Shown here one piece after another: positions 22,808 through 33,769 of a stretch of DNA of 64,000 bases (the stretch's first letter is position 1; each line of letters starts with the position of its first letter). The stretch is from Notholithocarpus densiflorus (taxonomy: Eukaryota > Streptophyta > Magnoliopsida > Fagales > Fagaceae). The position numbers and the translations under genes are program-made. The stretch covers positions 6,525,799 through 6,589,798 of the forward strand of contig JARYZH020000015.1 in assembly GCA_030021035.2 (NCBI GenBank), in the 5' to 3' direction. The notes below the pieces were generated by a model. It did no database searches. It was not told the origin of the DNA and saw only the letters and a program-made list of their open reading frames with translations.

Positions 22808-25190
22808 GATCAGACGGTGAGGTCCACAGGCTGCTTCTCGGGCGCGGCAGCCCGACTCGGAGCGCCCCTACCAGCGGCGTCGTCGGTGCGGGGGTCGCTA
22901 GTAACTTCTGTCCCGATTAGTTCCACGTGTGCATCAATCTGCTCAACCAGCTCCCTCAGACTATCCATTTCCTCCTCATCAACAGACCCAGTTGGATTCT
23001 GTACGGCTAGGGAGGAGACCGGAAATGGAATCCGGCCAGCATCCCTTAGAGGGGAGTCTTCGGGCACTCCTAAGGTATTCAGTGCAGCCATTTAACCATC
23101 CTGGAAAGATATTTGCCGAGCTTGGTTGACGACCGGCTCCACACCCCTCTCGGCGTCGGCGAATCCTTCGTCGTACCATTTATTTTCGCAAGCCTCTAGT
23201 GCCGCTCGCAGATCGGTTAATTCTTCAGCTTGGGTAGCGTTTAGACTGGCCGCTTCAGCTCCACCTCATTTTGTTTTGCCGCCAATTCCGCCAGCTTTTT
23301 CTCCGCCAACGCCCGGGCTTTTTCTGCGGCAGAGGCTCTTTTCTCGGCATCAACGGCAGCTTTCGCCTTGTCTTTTGCTGCTTTGGCGGCTGCAACCCGG
23401 CCGGCCTTTTCCCGATCAGCTTCCTCGCAAAGGTCCTTTAGACGTTCGTTTAGAACGTGAGCCAACTGAGCGGCCTGATAGGACGGAATTAATCATGTAC
23501 GACATTTTGAGAAAGTGCCATATATGGCACTGAAGAGAATGCACGTGTATAATAGTAAATAAATAAATGGACATAGAAATAAAATGTGTACAAGGAAAGA
23601 GAGCGTACTGCAATAGTATGTCACTGAAGCCTTCGCCCTAAAGACTCCTCAGTTCCATCTGCGAAGGTACTCACATCCTCGGGGAGAAGCAAGCCGTGTA
23701 CTAAACTTTGTGCAATACGACCCCTTTGACCCTTCTCCCATGTCCAGACACTAGCGTCTGCCGGGAGAGGCATACCATCCAGCTCGAAGGTGGGCTGCCA
23801 TGCCGGTGCTGACCGGGAAGAGGAGGCCACGTTTATCCTGTCCTGGGTCGGAGGTTCCTGAATAACAATACCCCCTGGTGTTGGAGGAGGGGTTCGGATT
23901 TGAGCGTCGCCCGGACTGGTGGAAGGCTAGTCGTTGGCCCGTGGTCTTTTGCAGGCTCTTGTCGTAGGAGGAGGCGGGGGATGCGCAAGGGGAGTTTGAC
24001 CACGTCCCTGAGGTGGCTATTACTGCTCGGTCTGACGTGCGCTAGGGAGGAAACGGCTGACTGTTAAGGTCTTGCGGGTCACCATTTCTTCGCCGTGGAC
24101 AGGATGTGTTCTGGAGGAATTACTCGATTCTACAGCCTCTTATTCGGCTTGATGAACAGGAGCCTCTTGTTCGGCTTCCTGAACGAGAGCCTCTTGTTCG
24201 GCGGGAGCAGCTTCGGGTTGAACGGCTTGGTGGGTGCGTTCTTTGAGACGCCGAGATACTGATTCGGCTATTTGATCTCTGATAGGTGCAAGCTTGTCTG
24301 AACAAGTGTATCGTCGGCCGATATCCCGAGCTTCACCTACTGTAAATTTTGGAGGAAGGAAGTTCGGGTGCCGGACGTCTATATAAGAGAGGAGGGGGCT
24401 GTCTACTAAGAGAGCTTGGCCAAAAGGCTGCCAAGTAGAATACACTGGGTTTACGCCGAGAATTAGATGGGACGCTCTGAGCTGCCCGTCCTCGTGAAAA
24501 AAAATTTCAGACCTAAGTACAAAGTTCAGGTCCCGTACATGAACTGTTCTGACGTCTTGGGTAAAGACCGAATCGTCTGTAAAAAAAAAAAAAAAAAAAA
24601 AAAAAGAGTCAGATTCAGGACAATCAAAATAGCCATTGACAAGTAAGGAAAAGGAAATTAAAGATCTTGACAAACCCACTTCACGCTGTGAGAGGGGGGG
24701 AGGGACATCACCGACAAACCAGTTGCCGCGTACCCGGACGAATTCTCCGGCAGAATTCCTGTTAGAGTCCGGCAGGCACGAAATCAGCCGTACCCTCATG
24801 TCTCTAACCTTTAAGTAGTAATTTGTTCTCTTTTTTCCACACAAGCTGTACATGTGGTTTATGTCATGATGGTCTAATTGCAGACCAAATGTTTGGTTTA
24901 ACCTACTCACACAACTCACTACCCGGTAAAAATTTGGGGGAAGTTGCTCGGGACACATGCCTTAATACCTAAGGGTGTTAAGCAAAAGGGGGTCTATTGG
25001 AAACCTAACCCCACCCTCTAGAATTGACATCAATGGGAAAAAGGCTGTGCCTGCCCCTCTGTGGAAAGCAATATCGCTTTCATGGCAATACATGACTTCC
25101 ACGTCATCTGGGACGTTATAGTTCAGCCTGAATGTGGCTAGAGATGCCTCAGTGTTCAAAAGGTAAGCGTAACCCATCTTAAAGACTGAA
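22808..25190 (-). pseudogene. Antisense gene of element 2 (conserved plant retroelement antisense ORF)
   Basis: On the minus strand a multi-exon gene runs opposite to gag-pol. The first coding exon seen follows a TTTTTCAG acceptor (25188) and starts FKMGYAYLLNTEASL. It is open down to about 24140, with one stop (24962, TAA where CAA is likely) and a poly-T/ACAG intron end near 24575-24605. Later segments include PAWQPTFELDGMPLPADASV (from about 23815) and a strongly helical, Ala/Lys/Glu-rich coiled coil (23465-23241). The final exon (23091-22810) ends in PVDLTV. The N-terminal part resembles, from memory, proteins filed as putative gypsy-type transposon domain. Its function is unknown. Additional TAA/TAG codons near 24010-24140 may lie in introns or be lesions. 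Confidence 0.75.
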
Positions 25191-25249
25191 AAATAGAAAG
25201 AACTTGGAGAAAAGAAATTAAAGCAAAGGAGTGGGGGAAGAGACTTACT

Positions 25250-25345
25250 TTTGGCTCTAAAGGAGAAGGAGATTCTGGGTTAATGGACAAGTGCGCAGGT
25301 GAATGCTCGGCAGAGAGAAATTTCAGAGACTGAAGTGTAAAGGTA
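25250..25345 (-). other. 5' leader exon of the antisense gene
   Basis: On the minus strand, downstream of a TATA box, a pyrimidine-rich leader leads to the donor site AAAA|GTAAGTCTC near 25250. The next acceptor is at about 25188. The short intron (about 60 bases) is pyrimidine-rich. Splice sites are seen, but their use is inferred. Confidence 0.55.
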
Positions 25346-25364
25346 TGAAAAAGGTTGAGATGAA

Positions 25365-25374
25365 CTATTTATAG
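25365..25374 (-). promoter_or_regulatory. TATA box of the antisense gene
   Basis: The minus strand reads CTATAAATAG, a perfect plant TATA motif, some 25-35 bases before the presumed start of the leader (about 25340). It lies about 180 bases upstream of the first coding exon, so the antisense gene would have its own promoter independent of the LTRs. Confidence 0.65.
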
Positions 25375-25394
25375 GAGCAAAAGAAAAATGGGTA

Positions 25395-25754
25395 TCGGTT
25401 CACGAACAGGCAGGCAATAACGATAGATAAGACAGAAGGTCAGACGCAACGCGCCTTTTTAGGAGCGCATTAATGAAAACTCTGAGACCGCTTGAAATGC
25501 ACCCGTTGAGTTTCTCAGGTAACCGCTGCCTCCTAGCTCCTTGATTCGTCCCCGAGAATACGGATACCTAGAGTCATGGACACGCGTGCCTCGGTTCACG
25601 AATAGGCAGGCAGTGATGGTAGATGAGACAGAAGGTCAGACGCAACGCGCCTTTTAAGGAGCGCATTAATGAAACTCCGAAACTGCCTAAAATACACCCG
25701 TTGAGTTTCCCAGGTAGCTGCTGCCCTCTAGCTCCTTGATTCGTCCCCGGGAAC
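25395..25754 (-). repeat. Two ~164-bp direct repeats upstream of the antisense promoter
   Basis: Copies at 25395-25558 and 25591-25754 share TCGGTTCACGAA, GACAGAAGGTCAGACGCAAC, GAGCGCATTAATGAAA and AGCTCCTTGATTCGTCCCCG, offset by 196 bp. They occupy the space between the antisense TATA box and the 3' LTR. Confidence 0.85.
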
Positions 25755-25762
25755 CGAGCACG

Positions 25763-25779
25763 AATCAAGGGGGGGCTAA
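25763..25779 (+). promoter_or_regulatory. Polypurine tract of element 2
   Basis: AATCAAGGGGGGGCTAA stands directly before the 3' LTR, the expected place of the plus-strand priming site. Confidence 0.75.
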
Positions 25780-26399
25780 TGTGCGGCCCAGTGCAGTCCG
25801 AACCCATTGGGCCTTGAACTTTAGTCATTAGCACGACTCAAGGGCCCAACTTCCGCTATGCTCGGTATTCCGGCCAGAGCCCCCAAATACTGCGAGCCCG
25901 AGCAGGATGTTATTCAGGAACCGAGGAATAGGCAACCGGCCCGAGCGCCTTGTCTCGTCAAGTTGACCATGTCCTTACCGAGCAATGTCTACAGTTGTTC
26001 GGCCACACCACGCCTGACTGCCCGGCAGATCCTTAGGAAACATCGCCGCCGAGCACATTTGCTGGAGTGGGGAACCATTTCCAAAGCCACTCCTACCTAA
26101 ACGCCCACTTACAATTAGCGACATTGGACCACTCATTGCACTAGTTTTGAAAGCAATCATAATCCCCCCACTAATAATTGGCTATAAATAGAAGAAGCTA
26201 GAGAAAGGAAGGGGGTTGGAATTTTGGAAGAGACAGGGAGAGTACAGAAAGGGTTAGCGACACAGAAAGGAAGAGAAAAGTGATCTCATTAAGTCTCTGG
26301 ATGGAGAACGACCCAAAGTAAGAAATCCAAGCCCATCATACAAGTAAGTTGTGAGCCCAAGCGAGGCCCAGCCAAACAGCCTCACTTTTGGTGCGCACA
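25780..26399 (+). repeat. 3' LTR of element 2
   Basis: The 620-bp LTR is collinear with the 5' LTR without indels. The TATA box GGCTATAAATAG is kept near 26180. It is followed by the target duplication ACAAT. Confidence 0.95.
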
Positions 26400-26404
26400 A
26401 CAAT

Positions 26405-27276
26405 CACAAACATAAACACAGAAATCACAAACACAAATTTTAGATCTATGATTTTCCCTTTCAAAATCACAAACCAAACACAAATTTCAGATTTATGATT
26501 TTCCCTTTCAAAATCACAAACACAAACACAAAAATCATAAACACAATCACAAACTCACATGATTGTGAAGAACTAAACCCAGAAAAAAGAAAAAAAAAAG
26601 AAAAAGAAAAAAAAATGGAGAATGAGGTGAAGTGAGGCCGTGAGGCCATAGGCGAGGAAGATGAGAAGGGTAGAGGGCTGTGTGACAGTGCGAGATCGGC
26701 GACGGTGAGGATGAAATGGAGTTGAGAGAGTAGAGAGTTGTGCCTGTGCTTGACTGCTTGTGGGCTTGTGGCCGTGTGAGTGAGAGAGCTAAGAGATGAA
26801 GAGGAAGAGGTGGCCGTGTGAGACAGTGAGTGAGAGAGCTTGGGACGATGGCGAGAGCTTGGACCAGTGGTGAGAGCTAGGGCGGCGGTGAGAGGTTGGG
26901 CAGTTGGGCCGGCGGTGAGATTGAGAGTGAGTGAGATTGTGAGTGAGTGAGAGTGGTGAGCTGAAGAGATGAGAGGCTGCCTGAATGTGAGGTGTGAGGT
27001 ATGAGGCTGTGAGCTTAAATGAAATGAGGAATAGAAAATTTTAGGCTTTATAACTATATATATATATATATGAGGGTATTTTAGTAACTATATATATATA
27101 TATATATAACTGGGTCGAGTCGAGTCCGGGTTCAGGCAGGGTTTTGGCAAAAACCTGGACCCAACCCGGACTTGCTTTGGTTTTTTTTTAAAAACCCAAA
27201 CCCGACCCTATTTTTTATTGAGCCAGGGGTTGGGCCAGGCCGGGTACCCGCGGGTCGGGCAGAAATTGCCATCCTT
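26405..27276 (+). mobile_element. Outer hAT element, right part
   Basis: It resumes the CACAAACACAAA-rich sequence that stops at 14199. It then runs through a GTGAG/GAGAG-rich segment (26640-27010), two TA microsatellites (27053-27108) and the subterminal ACCCG/CGGGT part, ending ATTGCCATCCTT before AACTGCCT. Open frames here are short and unconvincing. Confidence 0.8.
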
Positions 27277-27299
27277 AACTGCCTATCACTCTACAATAG

Positions 27300-28260
27300 A
27301 CTTGTCCAACATATATACCAAGCTGGCCTTCATCACCACCACCCGAAGTAAGTCATCCAACCCCAATAGACTTATCTAACAAATGTTAGCTCTTCCAGAT
27401 GAGACTCTTCTAGAGAGGACTCTTCATTTGCTCATCCATATATGGAATGACCCATCAAGGATCATACTTATTCGTCCAACGAGTGATGACTTGACACTAG
27501 AGACAAATGCCTTACTCGTCCAGGGAGACCGTCCGTCTAAGGAGACCGTCTATTCAGACTTATTCGTCCATCTCATGTTGGTTTGGTTAGAATAGGAAAA
27601 TGTTGCCTATTTCCACCATAAGACCATAATCAACCGTCCATGGCATTATGGTCATCCATACATGGGACTCGTCCACATAGATGGTCATTCTAAGGAATAA
27701 AGTAACAGTCTTGTCTAAGGTGTCGTCCAACACATTTATAACCGTATATACAAAGGACCACCTAATTACACAAGTGAATTATAGACAATCATCCATACCA
27801 CAAGGTTCGTCCACATCATGATCGTCTAAGGTAACAGTCATTCTACACTTAGACAAATCCAGCTACACTTAGATGCTATCAACATAATTTACTCCACAAG
27901 TCCACTACTTCAAAACGTGGGAGCAATCTCCCTGAAGTTCGCTCCCACTAACTCCACTTAGCCAACACATCTCCCATAAGGAGAATGGCACAAAACAAGG
28001 AGACTCACTCAAGGTCCCCTATATAAAGGCCAAACCTCACTCATATTAAGGTATGTGAGAAAAATCCCAACTCTTATACTTTTAAATTTTTTGGAGATCT
28101 TTTGTGAAGTTCTAACTTAAGCATCGGAGAAGCTTAGGCCAGCACTTCACCAGTGCTCTACGGTAGCCTTCTTCCTTCTTGGAGGTTTTCTAGTGCCTCT
28201 AGATGGACGAGTGGCTCACCAATTTTTCATGCATCATCGGTTATTATTTGAAGTTTGAAC
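27300..28260 (+). repeat. LTR-like sequence rich in CGTCCA/TCGTCC
   Basis: Frequent TCGTCCA/CCGTCCA words, a promoter-like CCCTATATAAAGGCC (about 28017-28030) and a leader-like tract with a GGAGGTTTTCTAGTGCC segment suggest an LTR of a Ty3/gypsy family, plus orientation. I could not find TG...CA ends with a target duplication, so it may be truncated. Confidence 0.45.
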
Positions 28261-28648
28261 CTATTTTGTGTTGTGGAGGACCAGTGCACTCTGAAATTTA
28301 GGTGAGCAACGTGTTTCCGTAAAACTATGATTATTTGGATGTAATATTATATGTCTGTGGAAGCTCTTGTGTATGTGTTTTTGTGTGAGTTTGTAATTGT
28401 GAACGATTTTCATGATAATGTTATGTATACAGAGAATGAAATGCAAATACTGAGACTAATATTGTACTGGTTGGATTTGATGTTGAATTTTTTTTTCTTT
28501 GGGTTGCTATAAAATGTTGAAGAGAATGAAAAAATAATAATTACTTTACTTTTTAGTTTTAGTTCTTATTTTAAATATTTCAAAAAAATTGTTTTTTTTT
28601 AATTAATTAAAAAAATTTAGGCTATTTTAACTAACATGGAATAGTTAA

Positions 28649-28713
28649 TTCCACGTCACATTTCATTTGGATTAATTAGCACACATCATAAGCTCACATG
28701 GCATTTAACAAAC
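28649..28713 (-). repeat. Right long inverted repeat of the outermost element
   Basis: Its reverse complement (GTTAAATGCCATGTGAGC, then TTATGATGTGTGCTAATT) matches 13326-13398 with scattered differences. A CT run and a TA run follow at 28714-28750. Confidence 0.55.
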
Positions 28714-28750
28714 ATCTCTCTCTCTCTCTCTTTCTCTCTATATATATATA

Positions 28751-30300
28751 TTAATGGCGTAAATGCACTTTTAGTTCCTATATTTTGACGTTTTTCCATT
28801 TTAGCCTCTAAACTAATTAACGTGGGATATTTACGTACTTGAAGCACTATTCCGTCACCAAATTAACGGGAAAATTGACGGATTAATAAAATAATAATAA
28901 ATTTTGTTTCTCTTTTTTTGTTTCAACTTTATTTACTTTACCTTTCTCATTTTGTAGTTGGTAAATGTGAATTATGCGTTTTGTTGCTCTTGCTTTTATT
29001 TTGGTTTTTTTTTAGCTGGCTAAAGTGTGAAAAGAAGCAAGAGGCTTTTTATGCACTTAGACATTAGGAGTTGGGAAGGACCAAAGCAAGCAATCTGAGG
29101 CCATTTTGCACCAGGTATGCTTTGCGTGGTGCATTCTTTATGGATAATCTTCAAGCTATAATGATTTCCTGCATTTTGAATATCAATTTAGATTATATTA
29201 TATACTGTAATTCATTATTAGAATTTCTTTTGCTTTTTTAAATATTAAATAAATAGAAAAAAAGAAGAAGAAAAGAATATGTTGCTTTTTCTGAATTTAT
29301 GTAGTGTCATGTTGGAGCTTTCCGTTTGGATGACTGTTAGTTCATAACAGTTTCTGGTCCATTTCAAGCACAACAAACAACGAACTACCCATGATGCTTT
29401 TGCCTTAGGCTTTAGGTTGGTTTTTCTCACTCTTCTTGCTTTAAATGTGTAATATTGGGCTTATTATCTTCCCTTGTTTTTGGACATACAATATCTCACT
29501 GAGTACAGTTTCTTCTTGCTGAGCTCTTAAAATTTTGCTTCATGAGTTTTTCCCTCCTTATGTTTACGCTTTAGCAAGCCGGTGCTGGATTTGATATATT
29601 TTATCATCGTCATCATCATTATTGTATTGCAAGTATTGTCTAAATTTAATTACAACTGAACAGTGTATTTCTTAATCTGTTGGCTCTTGGCTATTTATGA
29701 GCCTCTTTTCCCTACATGAGTGAATGTACCGAAATTTTGGTTCTGTCTTGGGGTTTATCAAACATGCTTCCGGGAATGACAGAGCTTGGATGTGTCTTGC
29801 ATTAACAAAGATCCCCCTTAGTAGTGCCTGTTACAGTGACAGTGTATTGCAATGGGATGAACTGCAAATCTTGTAATGTGCTCTATATTTACTAATGATA
29901 TAATATAAATTTTGCTGAAGTGTTGCTTTTTATAAAAATAATTTTGTTTTATGGTAGTGTTCAATGCAAGCTTACAACATCCCAATTAGAGGTTAATTTA
30001 GAGTGTTAATCCTGGAATTTTATAATTTAGGATATGCATTGTAAATCATATCATATCATATACCATGTAATATGATATTATCCTAGTATTTTGTAACAAT
30101 CCTCACCCATCCCACTTTAGTATGACGTGAGACTAGTTTTGCATGTCAGAAATCCAATTTCCCTTTCAGCTACTCAGTTGCTTTGTCAAACACTTGTAAC
30201 TGCTTTTGTAAATTGCCTTTCTCCGGTCATGTGAGTACTCTCAAACTCATGAGGGTAACTGTCAATGAACATAAATTGCTGATGAGCTTTATCTCAAATT
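28751..30300. other. Spacer; no gene seen
   Basis: The first part (28754-28900) with AAATGCACTTTTAGTTCC and CACCAAATTAACGGGAAAAT looks like the end of a MITE-type repeat. The remainder is T-rich, intron-like sequence. I see no open frame with a family signature. Confidence 0.5.
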
Positions 30301-30304
30301 TTAT

Positions 30305-30390
30305 TACCTCCTCTTGTAAGAGCTGTATGAAGGGCTAGGTCGCTAGTTCAACGCCCACTAGTTGTGTGTGTAATTTACCAATCAAAAAAC
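30305..30390 (+). repeat. Possible SINE 3' part
   Basis: GTAAGAGCTGTATGAAGGGC, a B-box-like AGTTCAACGCC and a GTGTGTAATTTACCAATC-A run resemble the tail of tRNA-derived plant SINEs. No A-box or target duplication was identified, so this is tentative. Confidence 0.35.
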
Positions 30391-30433
30391 AGTTTAAAAA
30401 CAATTAAGAATTTGTTTGATCTTTATCCTTAAA

Positions 30434-30690
30434 GAACTTTCAGAATTTTGAAGATACATACCCTCGTCCCTGACTGTAACATAATTCACTTTTACCATGG
30501 GGGTACTGTGATCAGAATTGCAAGGCAATCCTGTGTCTATGCAATATGCACCAAGAACATTTGGGCTCACATCACCCCAATTTTGATTGACAACGTGCAG
30601 ATACAAAAACTGAAGCTTGTCAGCTTGACTGAAAGCATTCCCGACCCATCTTGGAAGACTGAAAAACCTTGTGGCGGGCTGTACTTAAGA
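30434..30690 (-). pseudogene. Neutral ceramidase fragment (pseudogene)
   Basis: On the minus strand an 80-residue segment reads PATRFFSLPRWVGNAFSQAD, then, after a diverged patch, GDVSPNVLGAYCIDTGLPCN. These are hallmark segments of plant neutral ceramidase, the enzyme that cleaves ceramide to sphingoid base and fatty acid. After DHST the frame shifts by one base and continues GKSELCYSQGRGY, matching the family's next conserved segment. The FVSA-CQSNC region is altered, and a stop follows near 30430. Neighbouring exons were not found, so this is an isolated, decayed fragment. Confidence 0.85.
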
Positions 30691-30699
30691 AGGCTAAAA

Positions 30700-32080
30700 G
30701 GAGGAGGCAAGTCTCATCAAATCATTTCCTTTTTCAAACAAACTGTATATAATGAAGTTGGAAAGAAAGGTCTGTACTAGATTTCATGTTGTGAATGTGC
30801 CCTACTTATGATCTATTTGTGTCATTTTGCTAATTCAACCTAATCCTTGAAAGAGTATTTATTAGTATTTGTTGATGATTTCTCCAACAATGTCGGATTC
30901 AGTTCGAAGTCAAGAGTATAAGATTCAGTGGGTTGTTATCAAGTTATAAACCAACATAATACGTTATGTTCTTTATGCAGAGAAACTAGAGATACCTAGT
31001 CCACTGCATGGTGATAGAGCTTTTGATGGAACATCTCCTTAGTTGTTCTTTAATGTGTGATGCAGAGTTTTGCATTGATTTGCTTTCTAGTTAAGTTTTG
31101 GCCGTGTGCTTTGGATTTATTTTTCTTTTATTGTGAATGCACAATTTTCACTCATTAAAGCAACATAATTACTCCAACTTTCTGATCAAATGATGCACTA
31201 AAGATGTATATTTTTTTCTTTTGCTTCACAGTGGGTTAAGTTTCATCAGTATCAAAGTAGTTCTGTTGCTACTTAGAAGCATATTCTTTTTTTATAATTA
31301 TTTTGGAACTCGAGGATTATGTACGGTTATGCAGGTACATGGTTCATTATACACGAAGTTTAAAATAGTGAACGTGCTCCACCCTCCAGCTGCCTGTGGA
31401 TTTCCTAGCCTTCTACCCAAGTGATGGCGAAGTTGTCTTGTTACAATCTAGCAATTCCATTGTCTTGTGCAACATGCGGATGTGGGTATTGAAAATGGCC
31501 AGCCAACTATGAAATATGGGGAAATTCTTAGCTGGTAACTCCTGTTACTGTGTCTGTACCTGCAAAATCTATCCTTCCACATGCCAAATTGTGCATTGAA
31601 GTTTCCCTGCAACCCTTATTTTATGCTTATGATGCACCTCTTTGTTTCTCCATGTGTTCCTACACTCTTAAAGGTATGACCAGTAATATATGTTTTGCAA
31701 TGAAATCAGGAAAAAAGACATGTTAATGATGATAATTTAATTGTGTGATTCTTCTCATATTAGGTGCCTCCAGCATTATTCCTATTTGACACTGACCATT
31801 GATGGCATAAACTCAGCCTGAAAGTCTCCAAGAGTTCAAATTTACATTTTAAATAAGAACGTCTCATTGACATAGTAATTCTGGATGCTTTTTTTTTGGG
31901 GGTTGTTGTCTTGATGCTATCATCCCATTTGTAGTGGATCCTTTCATAAAGAGTGACTAAATTTTACGATGGGTGTCATCTCATAACTGTTATAAAATTT
32001 GTACCCACTTTGTATTATCTCTTGCTGCTTATTTTGCTTGTACTAATTATATCTTGTATACTTTTTACTTACTAATTATA
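30700..32080. other. Spacer; no gene seen
   Basis: The sequence is AT-rich, with short frames only. It may include intron remnants of the ceramidase copy, but no further exon was recognised on either strand. Confidence 0.5.
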
Positions 32081-32084
32081 ACGT

Positions 32085-32788
32085 AAATGGCAGCCCACTT
32101 TAAAGACCTATAAGGGACGAGAAAAAGGGTAAGTGTAGCGCTCAAGCAATGTTTTGGATATGGACAGCTCTCTTGGGATCTTGTTTAGCCATTTTAAAGT
32201 TGAATCGAGTCTTATGTTATTGTTTATTTGCTGCTGGATCAATTTTAAATTATAATTAAGTTCTACTAGAATAAGGGCAATTCTGTAATTTCCACAAATC
32301 TGAAATGTGCTGTCTTTTGCTGTATGAAAGGCTCATGAGTCTTATTTTATGTCTTGTGTCCTTTTCCTATTTGGTTTTGAAGTTATTAAGTTCTTTTTTG
32401 TTTGTATTAGTAATCCTAGTCATTCTACGAATAGGTTATCTAGAGTCCTATTCCTAGGGAAAAAAATCTCACAATAGCCTATATAAAGGCTTCATTGTAG
32501 TGAATAATATTCATAATGAGATTGATTCTAATAAAATTACAGCAGCTTATTTTAAGCTTTGAGGGTGTGATTGTCTTCTCCTACCTAAGTTTGAATTCTT
32601 AGGAACACCTAGGTGTGATTGCCTTGTTTTTATGTTGCTTCTTGTTTTACCCCTGTTTTAACCTCAACAGCCATCAAGATTCAATATTTTCTTATCTAAA
32701 ACCTTTAAACATCAATCCTTACTAATGACCCTTCATGAACTTTTCAAGAAATCTATTTTAGTTTTGAATTCTTAAAGATTCTACATCA
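32085..32788 (+). mobile_element. Solo LTR related to the chromodomain element at 41997-48045
   Basis: In plus orientation it shows the same order as those LTRs read on the minus strand: ACGTAAATGGCAGCCCAC, GCTCTCTTGGGATCTTG, a promoter CCTATATAAAGGCTTC (about 32480), TTAAGCTTTGAGGGTGTG, and the end CTACATCA. It is much more diverged than the LTR pair of that element. Its right end is clear at 32788; the left end is approximate. Confidence 0.8.
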
Positions 32789-33640
32789 GATATTTATATT
32801 GTGCCAAGTTCATTTTAGGTGACTGTTTTCAGGTTCTTAAAAGTACATAAATCTTGTTGTCTATAAAGTTACCTAAATGACCACAAGTCTAGAGAAAATT
32901 TAGTGGATAATCAGTATGCTGTGTGATGATGTCCATCTTTGGTTCTCCTTCATACTTCAATAGACATTGTCCATCGAAGTATGACACTTTTTCTGTGTAG
33001 TAGGTGGCACCCACGTCAGGATTTTGATGACTACAAGTCTACAACTTTCATAATGAATGTTTTCCTTTCAAGTGCAGTAAACTATATATGTTTAGCCTAA
33101 TTTGTTTTTAATTATGCTCTTGTATAGTATGCTATGCCTTTTCTCTCTGTAAAAGGTGCCTATCAGTTTCTAAGGCTATCTTCGTTAATTTAATAGAATG
33201 AAGCTGGACAAGGTATTTTACATGCTTTTGTGCCTGACATGCTTACAGAATCTGCTGTTATGTCGTGGTTATCATGGGAAAATTTTGAAGTAGTTGTTGA
33301 ATATACATCAAAGACTTATCTCCATCTGCCACTGTTATAGCCAATTTTGAAACAACTACTATATCGGTAGAGAGTTTGATCATATCACGTAACATCACCA
33401 AAGGATCATTGAAAGAATCCAAACCATCTATAGAAACTTTACCCGTAAGTGGAACTTTTGAATTTGAAAACAGGATAGGATTAATATCCCACCCAAAATG
33501 AATCACCCGTTGGGACTGCTGTAATGTCGCTGGTGTTCCTGGCCAGAGGTGGAACTTCCAATGGATGGCAGTTTTGAGATGAGTCACCTTCTTCTTCTTC
33601 GAAGATGTGTATTTCAACATCATCTTCCTCTCTTATTCCA
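32789..33640. other. Spacer with one unassigned minus-strand open frame
   Basis: A 121-codon frame on the minus strand (33623-33258) includes GWDINPILFSNSKVPLTGKV. I do not recognise it. It lies directly downstream of a LINE ORF1 remnant on the same strand and could be part of that element or chance. Confidence 0.35.
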
Positions 33641-33769
33641 GATGGACTAGAGTGTGGAGCCAGGATTTTAGTCTAGGGGGCAAGATTACAAATAGCATTG
33701 AAAAAATCACCAAAAAAATATTAACATATATTTTAATTAAAATACTAACTCGTATTAATAACAAAATGA

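Larger units (their letters stand above)
14200..26399 (+). mobile_element. Element 2: Tat-type Ty3/gypsy LTR retrotransposon (12.2 kb)
   Basis: Two 620-bp LTRs flank an internal region, and the whole is bounded by a perfect target duplication ACAAT (14195-14199, 26400-26404). LTR termini are TGTGCG...CGCACA. The internal order is primer site, gag, protease, RT, integrase, tandem repeats, antisense gene and polypurine tract. Two younger elements lie in gag, and RT to integrase has lost about 2 kb, so the copy cannot move by itself. Without the inserts it would be about 8.9 kb. Confidence 0.95.

Noticed and set aside
30448..30780. 110-codon plus-strand frame
   Set aside because: It overlaps the neutral ceramidase fragment, whose family match is on the minus strand.
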